This document shows, piece by piece, positions 37,300-48,644 of a stretch of DNA of 64,000 nucleotides. The position numbers were made by a program, and so were the translations under genes. The stretch is from NCBI GenBank assembly GCA_033558025.1, contig JAUCEF010000010.1, positions 645,001 through 709,000 of the forward strand, read 5' to 3'. Numbering within the stretch: position 1 is the stretch's first letter; every line of letters begins with the position of its first letter. This DNA is from Phytophthora sp. 'mugwort'. Its lineage: Eukaryota > Oomycota > Peronosporomycetes > Peronosporales > Peronosporaceae. The notes under the pieces were generated by a model. That model ran no database searches, was not told the DNA's origin, and saw only the letters and a program-made list of their open reading frames with translations.

Positions 37300-38830
37300 T
37301 CGTGCGACGGCATCGCCTGGAAACGACTCTTCTTGGCTGATCCTGCAGGAACTCACGCAATAGAGCCCCATAGTTCAGATCCGCCTCGTCAACCCAGGTA
37401 GTCTCGTCGTAGCCTCGCCAGTATACTTGAACTCGCGCAGAGATCTTCCATAGCGGATTCGACGACCCGACCTCATGCCGCTGATCTTCTCGACTTCGTA
37501 CTCCCCTTCTTTTAGCTCTCGATCCCAGCTGTCTTCCGGCAACAGCGCCTCGTCGAAGTCGAGACGATCCGCCTCATCGACGGCCAAGTGTGTTGTTGGT
37601 CGATCGGTGAATGTTCTCAGAGGCTTCAACATGGACACATGCACCACCGGAAAAAGGTGGTAATCTGTCCCGGCTGTCTCCAGTCGAGCAGCGAAATGTT
37701 GCGCAATCTCCAACACTCGGAAGGAACCATGCCACATATGCGCTAGCTTCCGCGCGTATCCTTCCTTGACTCGATCCAGATATAGACACTCGAGTGCTGG
37801 CCTCGATCCCATCCGGATCCACGCTGTCATTGTGGCGTTCGGCCCGATCCGTAATAGCCTTCTTCAGCTTCTCGTTCACGTCCGCCCTCGCTTGCCGGTA
37901 ATAGCGCTGGATCCGGTACCGCCATCGGCGTGGATCCCGATCTTGGTGTCTCGTGCTGCCCAGTGGGAGAGTTACCTCTAGCGTCATGCGTGGATCCCAA
38001 CGTGCGCAAGATAAAACGAGGTGTCACTTCGGATCCGATCATGTGCCGTGTTAGTAGCGAACGTCAGGCGCTCTGCGTACTCGTCCCAGTCGCGCTGGTT
38101 CTCGTCCTCGACATACATCTTAATGGATCTCGTCACCGTCTGCACCATGCGTTCCGCAGTCCCGTTCGCCTACAGCCTATAAGCCATGGTGGCTCGCTGT
38201 CTCTGGCCCAGGATCCGATTGAACGCCTTGAAGAAGTCAGACATGAAGCTCCCTGTCATGCCGGATCACCTCGCTCGCACCGACGCGTCGGAACACACAT
38301 TCCTTGTAGGATTCCGCGATCGTTTGGGCTGTCCGGGACACACTCGACTTTACGATGACTTAACCGGTGAACAGATCTACCCAGATTAGGAGTTCCTGTG
38401 GCCCTTGTACGACTTGGGCAGCGAGGGGATGTGATCCATCGCTATGACCTGAAAAGGGTAGGTGGCCTGGATATTGCCGGGTGACACGCCGCGTATGGTC
38501 GGTCGCCCCTTGTCAGTCCCGCAATCCACGCATTCACCTACGAACCGCTGTACTCTCCTGAAGAGTCCACGCCAATAGAAGTGATCCCCGATTCGCTGAT
38601 ATGTTCGGCTGATCCCCTGATGACCGCCCTCCAGGCTGACGTGGTAGTGATGCAGTAGACCCTCGTGCAGCGTCTCGAGCACGCCCAGACGAAGCAACCC
38701 GCCTCTCTCTTCCTCTGTCGTCGCAGACGGTGGGCATTAGTAGAGTAGGTCCTTTCGTCCATCTCATAGTCAGCAGCCCCACGTTGCTGCATACCCGAGT
38801 TTCATCCTTTTTAAGATCCTTCACATCCCT
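37300..38830 (-). pseudogene. Ty3/gypsy integrase with C-terminal chromodomain-like region
   Basis: Minus-strand sense. The zinc-binding HHCC region reads H-HVSLEGGHQGISRTYQRIGDHFYW then ECVDCGTDKG (38697-38520), leading to the integrase core start VIAMDHIPSLP. Between about 38390 and 37990 the remaining catalytic motifs (IRHDRE, and an NGTAERM-like piece) are split over frames with stops. The frame 37830-37375 is the integrase C-terminus (MWHGSFRVLEIA, HLFPVVHVSMLKPLR) followed by a chromodomain-like end (EYEVEKISGMRSGRRIRYG). A shifted frame continues it below 37375 (VDEADLNYGALLREFLQD). This arrangement is typical of chromovirus-type gypsy elements. Inactive. Confidence 0.85.
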
Positions 38831-39167
38831 CCTGAAGGTACTTCTTGAGGTTCATAATCCACTTTGCTTCGTCTTGAGCTTGTCGGATCCGATCCACTCT
38901 CCGCTGGCGGACCGCCTCTTCGTGCAACACACTGGGGCTGGTGGCCTTCCGGCGGGATCTAGTCGCCATGGCCGCAATGCGAAGCGTAGTATCTTCGACA
39001 GCTGTGATCAGGATCTCGGGTAGCCGATTCAGCGTCACCAGATCCTCCCCTGTCTGGTTGTCCGTCACTTCTGTACCTGCTTTCCGCTGTAACGCCGCAC
39101 TCGCCAGACTATCTGCGCTGGCGTTCCATGCTCGCTTGACATGAACACTCGTGGTCCGGCCAGGATC

Positions 39168-39938
39168 TCAGACGGTGTAGAGCTCTTTGCCGCACAACGT
39201 CACCGCGGGAGTTTTGCAGTCGATCTCGCCCTTCATCTGTCGGATCACCAAATTGGAGTCCCCACAGATCACCAAACGTCCTCGATCCCGTCTTTCTAGC
39301 AGATCAGAGCATAACAGCAGTCCACCGTACTCCGCCTCGTTGACCGTCATATCTTCTGCCCATACTGACTCCACCTTGACCACCGTCCACTCGGTCAACC
39401 TCCACACGATAGCGCTGAAGGCGCCTCCGCCGCGTTTGACTCGGGCGGATCCATCGAAACTAGCGACCAGAAGCTCCTCGTCGGGCTTCACTATAGGGAT
39501 CGGAGTCTGTACTGCTCGATGGGGCTCTTTCCGCGGTGCAATCGCTGCCAGTGCCTGATCTAGTATCGATCGTGGCGTTACACACGCAGCCAGCAATCCC
39601 AAGATCTCATCCTCGCCTTTCGTGCACTTAGTGATCTCCAACGTTCAGGGCGATAGGGCGTGGCCCATTGTCCGAGCCGCCCTTGGAGCCCTGCAGCGCG
39701 GAAAAGCCAAGCCAGCGCCGAGTGTTCCGTCAGGATCTTGATTGATCTGCCGACCAGCATCGAATAACCCAGATCCAGCATAGGCCCCAGCGCTAGCACT
39801 TCCTTCTCCCCCGACGCCGTAGTTCAACTCGTTCGACTTCAACGTGCGGCTCGTGAACATCACGGGCAAGTATGTGCCGTCGTGATCCTGCACTAGGGAG
39901 GCGGAGACTGCCCACTCGCTGGCATAGACGATCAGCAC
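39168..39938 (-). pseudogene. Ty3/gypsy RNase H region
   Basis: Frames 39938-39645 and 39641-39168. Motifs: YASEWAVSASLVQ, PVMFTSRTLKSNELNYG, then LVASFDGSARVKRGGGAFSA, TVNEAEYGGLLLC and VICGDSNLVIRQMKGEID. The two frames are shifted against each other near 39650-39820. The pattern is an RT-linked RNase H followed by a second RNase H-like domain, as in many oomycete gypsy elements. It is continuous with the RT to the right and the integrase to the left. Confidence 0.85.
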
Positions 39939-39959
39939 AGGCTGTTTCTCCGGATCGAA

Positions 39960-41050
39960 GTGTCGGAGGATCGGGATCGTCGCGATCTTGTTCTTCAGTG
40001 TGGAGAACGCTGCTCTAGCTCGGATCCACTTCGATTCTGACGCCTCCGGATCCTGATCGAGCTGGGGGTCCCCGCCTTAGAGGATCTCTCAGCCGATCTT
40101 CCCTTCGTTGACAGCGGTCCTGCCCTCAGCACGCGTCGCGGCGAAATCCACTTCTCGCAGCTCGTACACACCGACGCATACACCGCCATGTCTTCAATGA
40201 AGCGTCCGTAGTAGTTAAGACTACCCAAGACCGACTGCATAGACTGTTGCGATCTCGGGAATGGCAGATCCACCAGCGCACCGAGATCCTTTGGATGAGC
40301 CTCCAAGCCTTCGATGGATACACGATGTCCGAGGTAATCTACCTTCTTCAGTCCCCAGAAACGCTTCGCGACACTGATCGAGATATTCCACTTGTCACAG
40401 GCGGCGAGCAGGAGCTTCACTCGATAGCACATATGATCCCAGGATCCGGCCGTGACAAGGATGTCATCGATGTAGGATCGACGCCCAGTACGGAAGGTTC
40501 ACCTACTTCCTCCAAATCTCCTCCTTCGAAGATGTCCGTTGAGGATCCTCGATCCGCTGCTGGTGGGATCCGCAAGAAGCCGTACAGTGCGTTGTCGATC
40601 AGTCTCTGGGAGATCTGTGGGGCGTTCTCCAATCCAAATGGCATGTGGTTCCACTCAAACAGGCCAAACCGCGTGGTGAATGCCGAAATGGCACGAGCGC
40701 GATCCGTCATAGACACAACCCAGAAGCCACTCGCCATATCCAGCGAGCAATATCACAGCACCTTGTCCAGATCCTCAAGCAGATCGTTGATCAGGGGCAT
40801 CGGGTAGACAATCAGCTTGTGGGACCGTTGACCAGGCGGTAATTAATACACAACCTTATGTCCACATCATTCTTCTTAATGATCACCACGGTTGGGGATG
40901 CCCAAGGAGACGTTGAGTGTCGTATGATCTTGGCCGACAGCAGTCCCTTGAGCAGATCCGATACCTTCTCGCGGAACCGGAGGGCGATTTTTTGCACACG
41001 TTGTGCGATTGGGGTGGCTTTTCCAACGTCGATGTCACATACCACGCCTA
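39960..41050 (-). pseudogene. Ty3/gypsy reverse transcriptase, frameshifted
   Basis: Reading on the minus strand: KVSDLLKGLLSAKIIRHSTS, SPWASPTVVIIKKNDVDIRLCINYRLVN (41045-40812), then SGFWVVSMTDRARAISAF and LFEWNHMPFGLENAPQ (40737-40600). The catalytic YIDD motif (SYIDDILVTAGSW) is encoded at about 40480-40440 in a shifted frame and runs into VDYLGHRVSIEGLEAHP and VLGSLNYYGRFI (40432-40180). Catalytic residues are present but the reading frame is not continuous. Confidence 0.88.
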
Positions 41051-41083
41051 CAGCCGCAGGAGGCAGCGCGTTGCCCTTGCCGA

Positions 41084-42454
41084 TCAGTAAGTGCTCGTAG
41101 GACCAGATAATGTCCTGTAGCTGACGGATCTCTTCCTCTGTGTCACCTCAGGACCCCCCACTTGCAGATCCTCGATCCGCACCTTGACCGCGGTGGGTGC
41201 TACCTCTGGCAGCACAGCCAGCTCGCTTTGCACTTCTTCGGTGTGCAGCGTGCCTCCGTCGTGGTAGCAGACCTCGGGATCCTCGACTGGATCCTCCTTC
41301 GAGTCGTCGTGTATCTTGGTGCCACCGTCCAGATCAGTTCTTGCCGCTTTCATCGGGCGATCCTCCGCGAGATCCTTGACGGCCTCAGGCATGTCCGCGG
41401 GATTCTCGGTTGGAAACCGTGTGGCTTGATCCAACGTCTCCGACAAAAGATCCACTTCCAGAAGGTCACCTGACCCCAGCACGTCGATCAACGACGATTT
41501 CTCAGCCCCCAAGTTTCTGTCGGCTTCGTGAGCGGCATCGTGAGCGGCATCGCTCGCTTCGTCTTTCCCTGGCGCAACTTTCCCACCAGGCCCGAGCGCG
41601 CAACTCCCTTTGGGGTCTTCGCTAGGCGAGGCGCCCTTCCCGCGGTTCTCGCGGCACGCATTGCGGCCGTCGGGCGTTCCTGTCGATATGCGACCGTGGC
41701 CCCGTTCTTGTACAGGGCCTGGTGACTGGTCGCGTGATCGCCTCATCTTCCCCACAGAAAAATCAGAGACACGCATTGCGACAGTGACGTCCGTCGGCGG
41801 GTCGATCTCGGGATCCCAGCCTCGGGCGGGGACGTGCGAGGTCTCATTTTGACCGCCGTTCTCGGGCGCGTCTGCCACACCCTCTTGCACCACCTAGACT
41901 TCTCTTGGGCCTCCGTCAGATATCGCGACCTTTGCGCCGATTGTCATCCTGCATGCACGCCACCGATACCGGGTGCACGAGACAAGTCGTGATTACGCTC
42001 ATGTCTCAATCAGGTGTCGCACTGTTCTGTCCCCGACTTGTATTTAGAGGGCGGATCACCGCCAACCCGGTACGCCTCTTGGCGCTCGCCCTCATTTCCT
42101 GTGAATTCAGATACCTTCGGTCGCGACAGGATCCTGGTCGACGAGTCGTACTCCACCCGGTCGACTGCGGGCTCCAGATCCGGCGCTGGCGGCGCCACTG
42201 CTACGGCGGATGCTGCATCCATAGTGGATTCCCACGCCAGGGTTTGCCACTCGGCATAGCACCGGAATCCTACAGAGACGAAGCCCGGCTGGCGAGAACG
42301 TGATCCCCGGTCAGCCACAATCCGATCTGCACGTCCCTGTTCAAGATCAGCTTCGTGTCGCCCAGGTTCGTGAGATGTATAGCGGATTCTGCCTGAGCCC
42401 TTAACTAGGGTGGGCACCCAGCGCTCACCGCGAACTAACCACAGCTTTTCATTG
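41084..42454 (-). pseudogene. Gypsy pol linker between protease and RT
   Basis: Frames 42504-42010 and 41893-41084 fill the space between the protease and the RT. They are rich in Glu, Asp, Ser and Pro, with no enzyme motif (for example EVQSELAVLPEVAPTAVKVRIEDL). The order and direction fit the element; the function of the linker is not visible. Confidence 0.5.
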
Positions 42455-43189
42455 TCAGATACACGGATCCGCAACGGGAGCTCCATGGATTCTGCGACCC
42501 CCACCCGTCAGATGCTCGCCCACAAAAAAAAACACCGGGTGGGCTCTGCCGTTGAAGATCTGGCGGCGCCTCTGCAACATGACTCGCACCTCTTCCGGCA
42601 GGCACACGGATCCGTCGCCGAAATCCAGCCAGATCCCAGCCGGAACCATGAAGTCCATGCCAAGGATAGCTTGGTAGTCCGGCGGCAGATCGTCTCCCAC
42701 CCAGACGTCGTAGAAGTACACCATTGATCCCGCCAAGGTAAGCTTGATCCGTGTGCGTTCTTCCGCGACATACAGCTTTTCACCAATTCCGAGGCATTCT
42801 TGACTCTGACTTATGTCGATATGGCATCCTACCTTACGAGCAAAGGTGGCGTCGATGATCGACACATCGGATCCTGAGTCAAGAAGCGCCACAGCCTTGA
42901 CGCTGTTGATCTTGCTGTTCACTTTCGCCTGCTTGAAGTGTTTGCCGGGGATATGGTACGTCCAGTATCCGCGCGACTCACCGGGCCGCAAATCCGAAGT
43001 CATCGTGACCTCGGATCGTTGGTAGTCGTCAACAGGTCGAAGACTTGCAACCATAGCCGTACGTTTCTTTTGAAGTTCATATGTATTACCAAATCGACCA
43101 ACTCGCGATCCGCTAACCTGATTCTTCGGCTTCTTCTCCACGAATGCATAGTTGAATGAGCTAGAACGCTCGTCTCTTACCGGGTTCAA
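42455..43189 (-). pseudogene. Ty3/gypsy aspartic protease
   Basis: 244-residue frame with the retropepsin active site VALLDSGSDVSIID and the downstream ILGMDFMVPAGIWLDF motif, a typical retroviral-type protease. The first half (PGKHFKQAKVNSKINSVKA) leads from the Gag zinc region. A frameshift near 42510 in an A-rich run (eight A on the + strand) precedes the linker. This is one of the better preserved parts of the element. Confidence 0.85.
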
Positions 43190-45557
43190 AACCGCGAGCG
43201 TCCTGGCTTAACATTTTCTCAGCAGCCTCAGGTAGTAGTCCCGGATGCTTGCCGGGGTCGAACCACCGACGGATGAGGTTGTAGAACTCTTCCATCTGGC
43301 ACTTGCCGTGATCGTGGAGTTCGCCACAGCCACGACACACCAAGAAACACCGATCTGACGAATGTCCTCTCTTGCCGCACTTCTGACAGATCAGACGCTT
43401 CCAACATCCAAGATCCGAGTGCTTACGTTACCCACAGTGCGAGCATCGCACCTAGTCATCTCTGCCGAAACGCGGGCGGCGATTCTGCTGTCGAGGATCC
43501 TCTGGCGCATCGCTCGACCGCCCAGCATCCGGTGCTCTTGGCGGATCCGCTGCTGCAACTGCCTGAGACTGGTCACTTACCGCCGTCACTCACGTACGCT
43601 CGGCGCATTTCGCCGTCGGATCCTGTCTCCTCAGAGTCCGATCCGAACTCGAATCCGGAATCAGGGATCTTGATAGCGTGTACAGCACAGGCTGGCACCG
43701 CTGGTGGCGCAGGACTCGGCTTGGATCGGTACTTGCCGGATCCGGTCGACTTCGTCAACCGCGGCTTCGCGCACTCGCGCGTGCGCAGCACATCCAGCAC
43801 ATCCGCGTCAGCCAAATGCAGCAGTGTGAGCTGATCCGCAAAATCCTGGTCCTCCAGAGTCTCGATGAAGTGTTCCACGTGCTCGCGACGGGTCTTCGCG
43901 TCGCCATCCTTGATCTTCAGCCTCGCGCGCATGCCTGCAACGTTAAGGCGGTGCAGATACTCCAGCGGTGTCTCCTCTGCGCGCTTGCGCGCGTGGTAGT
44001 ATTGCCATGCTACCGAGACTCTCAATCCGCAGTACTGCGTCTGAAAGCTCCTGAGCAAGTCACTCCATTTCGACCGCGTGGATCGGCTCAGCTGCATGTA
44101 CCAGTTCCTCGCGGGTCGGTAAGCAGTCCGCGAACGTAAGGCATTTTTTTCTCTTCGTCTGTAGCTTGATCCCTCGTGAATACAGACTTGGCTTTGCTGA
44201 TCCACCCTCGTGCACGCTATTCGTCATGATCCTTGCCTACGAACTCCTTCAGATCCGAGATGGCCGATATCTTGACGCGTTGATCCGTCGACAATCCAGT
44301 CGGAACGACTGCTGCCTCTGTCGTAGCCGTGCGTCTCGTGGATCCCATGTCGAGATCATCCGGATTATACTCCCAGTGCTCGGGATCTTGCGATTCCACC
44401 GATTCCATGTCGATGTCCTGCGATCCCGGACCGCGTGGGGACGGAGCCGGTCGTGGAGCCCTGGCCTCTTGACGTTCGCTCAGGAAACGTGCCATAGCCG
44501 CTTGGAAGTACGTCCCCAAACCGCTCGTCGGTTCCTGGGCCGGACCCGCTGACGGGATCCGGGCTTGCTACGGTCTTGCCGGACGCAGAGCCGGGATCTT
44601 ATCTGCCAGAGTGCTCGCAGAAGTGCTGCAGCATCGCGGCATCGGCTGGCCCAAGCGACATCCATCGCGGCTCCGATGAGCTGCTGGATCCGACGTCTGA
44701 CGTAGCCGACGCGTACTGCGATGATCCGGTGTGGTGCTCCGGCGACCTGGTGTACGTCACCTTCGTCTCGGGCGACGAGACGTATCCGGCCTTGGCCTCG
44801 ATTGTCGAGCTGTGCTCGGGGTCTTGGTCTCGGGCGCTGCGGCCGCCGATCGCTCGCCCACGAGGGGCTTCAGCAAGTTGAAGAGCGTCGCGGCCGACAT
44901 CCGGATGGTGTCGTCGTCCAACTGGAACAGGTCGTCAGCGTCGAACGCTCCTGTCGTAAGGCCGACTTCTTCCAGCATCCTCAGCAGATTCATTGCGGCG
45001 TCCAGCTTGTTTGTGGTTAAAAAAGACGGGGGCGACACATGTCCTGTGAGGGATCCGAGCTGTTTCAGCTGCAGGATCCGCATCACTGGGTCTTTGCGCA
45101 GGAAGTCGTTCAGCTCCGTACGCACCTACGCCGACTCCAACTTAGATCGTGACCAAGTAGGCTTCAATACAGCACGATCTTCGATATCCGAGCCTAGTGC
45201 CTTGAGTTTCTTCCGTGCGGCCTTCATCTTCTTCGTCTTTGACGTGGCACTTGAGACCGCTGGGGTGGTGGTGGATGAAGGATCATTCGCTCTCGCGTCG
45301 AGACCTGCGGGGGTCCCCGAAGGGACCTGGGGAGGAAAGCGAGGTTTTTCTTCCTGATCCGTTGCCTGATCATCCTCTCTTCCATCAGCAGAGCTCCTCC
45401 CAGGGCTCGGCCGATCCGTGGATCTCTCTTTCAGCGACGCTGTCGGCGATCCAGTCTCCGTCGGCGCTTCATCTCCCGATCCATTGCTCGCTTGCGCATC
45501 ATCTTGGGACTCACGATGAAATCCCGCGTCGCCAAGAGATCCGAGGACGCGCACCAT
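43161..45557 (-). pseudogene. Ty3/gypsy gag, broken
   Basis: Starts at 45557 (MVRVLGSLGD) with a low-complexity Ser/Thr/Asp-rich N-terminus. A TAG at 45126-45128 interrupts an otherwise continuous frame (LESA stop VRTELNDFLRKDP). Further shifts separate 45125-44757, 44519-44217 and the Gag core 44205-43573. The core has the retrotransposon Gag signature (KWSDLLRSFQTQYCG, WQYYHARKRAEETPLEYLHRL, EHFIETLEDQDFADQL). The zinc-binding end (CRGCGELHDHGKC) is in 43343-43161. Inactive, but the order gag, PR, RT, RNase H, IN, chromodomain is complete. Confidence 0.85.
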
Positions 45558-46290
45558 TGTGGTGTAGCGGGATCGGTCAAAATATGATTAAGACCCGATC
45601 TGCTTACCAACTGCGCCCAGACACCGACTAATGGAGGGAATTCTCCGATGATCCGTGATTAGCTGAACTTGGTCTCACCTTGTGTACCCGTCGGTGGGCT
45701 GGATCTGCTCTCTTAGGACTCCGAAAGATGCAGTGATGTAAAGTCTTGAACGTCCTGGCGGGACGCGGGGACGCGGATCAGCGTGGAAGTCTTCGCTCTG
45801 CTGCCGTTATTGGTTCCGAACTGAGGTGGTCAACCTTCGATCGGGGGCCTGGACTTGATGCGAGGCCGAGGTTGCCGTGTGGCGTTGTTCCTTTCCTTTC
45901 CTTGAGTTGCTTGCCGCTTCCTTTAGCGGGATCTTGCGAGTTGAGAGTCGAAGCGATCGTCGGCCAACCACTGAATGCCGATCGATCGAGGTATATGCTT
46001 GAGCGGTAGTTCGCTGGCGTGGGGGAGGGTTGGCCAATATCCGATCCGATCCGATCACCGCGACGCTTGATCTGCTACCTGGGGCTAGTTGACACTTGGA
46101 GGGCCAACGTAGATTCCTTCCGGCGGCACTTAAAACGCCTAAGTAGTCCAATGTATATTTGACTCTGATTGGTGTTTATCCTGTTCTGGCCCTATTTTCC
46201 CATCCTGAACCCTATTTCGTACCACCTGAATCTCCTGAATCTTGCCCTTCTTCAACCACTCCACACGTACCGTCTTCACGCTTGCACATC
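45558..46290. other. Gypsy leader / possible LTR region, no gene seen
   Basis: Upstream of the gypsy gag start on the minus strand. No convincing ORF. Contains short GATCC/GATCG runs, for example three overlapping ATCCG units near 46040. No primer-binding site or LTR boundary could be fixed by eye. Confidence 0.3.
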
Positions 46291-46299
46291 CCCAAGGAT

Positions 46300-46810
46300 G
46301 ATTGCTGATCGAATCCCGATCTGACAGATCGCGGATGTCCGAACGTGTATGTCGATCTGCCAACATCGATCGGCCCGATCTGCCAGATCGCGAATGTCCG
46401 AACATGTTGTCGAGCTGACAGATCGAGGATGAGGAACCTGTAGGCCGATCGGCGAATACTGTTCGACCCGATCCGCTCGAGCTCGACCGCAAGATCGATC
46501 CGATCTGCCCGATCTCGAACGGCGGGGCGTAGGCCGACGTGTGGACGCCGGGTCAGCCCGATCCTCCGAACCTTGAACACCAGATCGGCCCAATCTGCCA
46601 ACCTGAATCGCCGGATCGGCCCGATCTGCCAGATCCCGTGGTCGATCGGCCCGATCTCGACTGCAAGATCGATCCGATCTGCCCGATCTCGGACGGCGAG
46701 GTGTAGGCCGATCTATGGACGCGGGATCAGTCGGATCTACCAACCGCGGGCCCCAGATCCGCATGATCGGGGTCCGACCGAGGTCAAACGGGGTTAGATA
46801 CAGTCTGATC
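46300..46810. repeat. GATC-rich imperfect repeat block
   Basis: Made of degenerate CCGATCTG/AGATCG modules. About 30 GATC tetramers were counted by hand in some 510 bp, where about two are expected by chance. Two longer imperfect copies are visible: one of about 70 bp at 46490-46562 and 46663-46735 (173 bp apart), and one of about 45 bp at 46321 and 46388 (67 bp apart). Open frames across the block follow from the repeat and are not genes. Confidence 0.85.
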
Positions 46811-47187
46811 GACTCCGTCACCGCTCGCCAGCCCTGATCTCTTACATCCCCCTCGATCCTCGGTCGGTCGGGTGATCACAGTATAACAGATCTGTGTTGG
46901 GTGGTTGCCCGACCCCGGTTTCCTTCCTCGTCATCGAAGCATCCCCTTGCACCCCAGATTAAGTCGAGCGTCGCCCCGCCTTTACCTCATATCTCGATCC
47001 GGCTCGATCGCCCCCTCTTTTCACAGCTGGGTCCGTCTTTCTCACCGATCTGGCCATTCCTTAGGGATCTGATATTCTTGGTTGACGCTTCTCCACAGCG
47101 GCGACGGGTCTCCGCAACTCCGTCGCACCAGTAGTTGCATCCGAAGGCGGAGGTCGGCGCATCGTTGCTTCTCCAATGCGTCTAGCG
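46811..47187. other. Non-coding stretch, nothing recognised
   Basis: Pyrimidine-rich sequence with a TATA-like GTATAACAG at about 46881. No reading frame resembles a known protein. It could be an LTR or promoter remnant. Confidence 0.3.
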
Positions 47188-47538
47188 TCATCGGCTAAAG
47201 GACATCATCTTTAGAAACACAAATAATAAGTATTTGCCACGTATTAGCCACGTCATTACATGGGCACCATGCCGGCACCATTCGCAAGCCGTATGCTTCG
47301 ACGTACTCGCCGTTCGTCCTCTTCTTTTGGTCTTTCTCGAGTCACTGTCACCATCCGTCTCAGTGTGGTCGCTCTCTTCACCTAACTCAGGCTCATTCAG
47401 TGAGCTAGAGTCGCACACCATTGTGTTTTGCATACCTTCATGCGGAGCCCAATGGGCGAACACGAGGTCAAGGCAGGGCGGCTCAGGCTGCTTAGGAACG
47501 TTGTCCGTAGTTGAGCGATCTTGGCATACGTTGCCCAC
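47188..47538 (-). CDS. Unrecognised 116-residue ORF
   Basis: Reads MGNVCQDRSTTDNVPKQPEP at its start and holds an acidic then basic stretch (GEESDHTETDGDSDSRKTKRR) and a CEWCRHGAH motif. No family recognised. An overlapping frame starting at about 47555 begins MARRKWATYAKIAQL, so the real reading may be shifted and the gene broken. Surrounded by repeats, so it may be a transposon or pseudogene remnant. Confidence 0.2.
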   Translation of the reverse strand: MGNVCQDRSTTDNVPKQPEPPCLDLVFAHWAPHEGMQNTMVCDSSSLNEPELGEESDHTETDGDSDSRKTKRRGRTASTSKHTACEWCRHGAHVMTWLIRGKYLLFVFLKMMSFSR

Positions 47539-47642
47539 TTGCGGCGAGCCATTTTAGCTAGTCAGAACGTGATATCGAACGTTACTCGTAAATAAATACC
47601 AATGTAGAGCACTAGCACCCCACCTTATCCTTGCTTACGTGA

Positions 47643-48290
47643 CTGAATATGGCTTCTTGCCAGCCTTGCTGACAATAGTAGCGACACGGTTCCACGCAAC
47701 ACCAACCTCGACGTAGTTCTGCGCGCATGCAAAGGAGTCCTTAACCGTCACATTCTGTAAAGTAAAGAACCGTGTGATAATCTTAATAGTGTGAACCTGT
47801 GATCGTACAGCTTACTTCGCAGTGAACAGAGCCTTCAGCATCTTCGTCGGCCACCGTTCGGGCGCAGTTTTGCGGGACGCCCACGCTTAGCTGGGATGCA
47901 GGCAAAGGCCTTCACGGATTCTTCCCCCTGGACAACTGGCTCCGCCATGGTCTGCCATGCGAGACCACCCTCCTGCACGTTTGGCTGTACCCTTGGGAAG
48001 GACATCTGACCCCCGACGCCCTGCTGCATGGGCGACACGATGGGTACGAGCTGCGAGGAGTGCCCAGCACTCCCGGCTGCACTATGAACGACGAGGGAGC
48101 CACGAGTTGCGGCGAGGCCAGCGCCAGAGTAGCCCGCGCGGATGAAAGCTCGTGGGTATTGACGCCAAGAGCAGCTCCTTCGGCCTATAGGAGCTCCTCC
48201 ACGGGAACGGCCCGGTGAAAATGAGTGGTGCAGTTCGAGTAGGCGAATAATCGGCCGAATTTGCGACAGTCACAATAAAAAGTCCAGGCA
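47643..48290 (-). pseudogene. Possible broken gene with AT-hook-like motif and SANT-like segment
   Basis: Minus-strand sense. An open but ATG-less frame (LSQIRPIIRLLELHHSF at about 48270) runs through Gly/Ser/Gln-rich sequence to an AT-hook-like KRGRPAK near 47885. The next, shifted frame reads ERWPTKMLKALFTAK. After a possible short intron (GTAAGC to TTTACAG, about 47758-47818) comes NVTVKDSFACAQNYVEVGVAW, then NRVATIVSKAGKKPYS. The last two pieces resemble a Myb/SANT-like segment. This requires one frameshift, so it is called a pseudogene; the intron and the family are inferred. Confidence 0.3.
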
Positions 48291-48644
48291 CCGGCACTCG
48301 GAGAACTGCCGGTGGGATTAATGAGAACGCTTATCCCCATACCCAGAAACCGGTGGAGAAAGCAGGGCCTAAAGCCCGTATGGCGGTAATACTCCTGGCA
48401 AATGGGATTTGGATCTTACGCAGGACTTGAAGTCAATCCCCACTAGGTATTGAAAATATATTCGAGCTTAGAGCAAACACTGTTTTAATCTTTGAGGTAA
48501 TATTCTAGGCGGCTTACCACAGATTGTCGATAAGTATTCACGATGAATGACATGAGATTTGCATACCCTACCCTCTAATATTTAAGTATTAACTGAATGA
48601 TAAAAGAAAGTCACACAATACCGTAAATCGTTATCAAACGATTA
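48291..48644. other. AT-rich spacer, nothing recognised
   Basis: AT-rich sequence between the broken ORF and the left end of the mariner element. No ORF or repeat was recognised. Ends with TA at 48643-48644, the left copy of the mariner target duplication. Confidence 0.4.

Noticed and set aside
46276..46821. 181-codon minus-strand frame over the GATC-rich block
   Set aside because: Its Arg/Asp/Ser repeats simply mirror the CCGATCTG repeats; no sign of a protein family.
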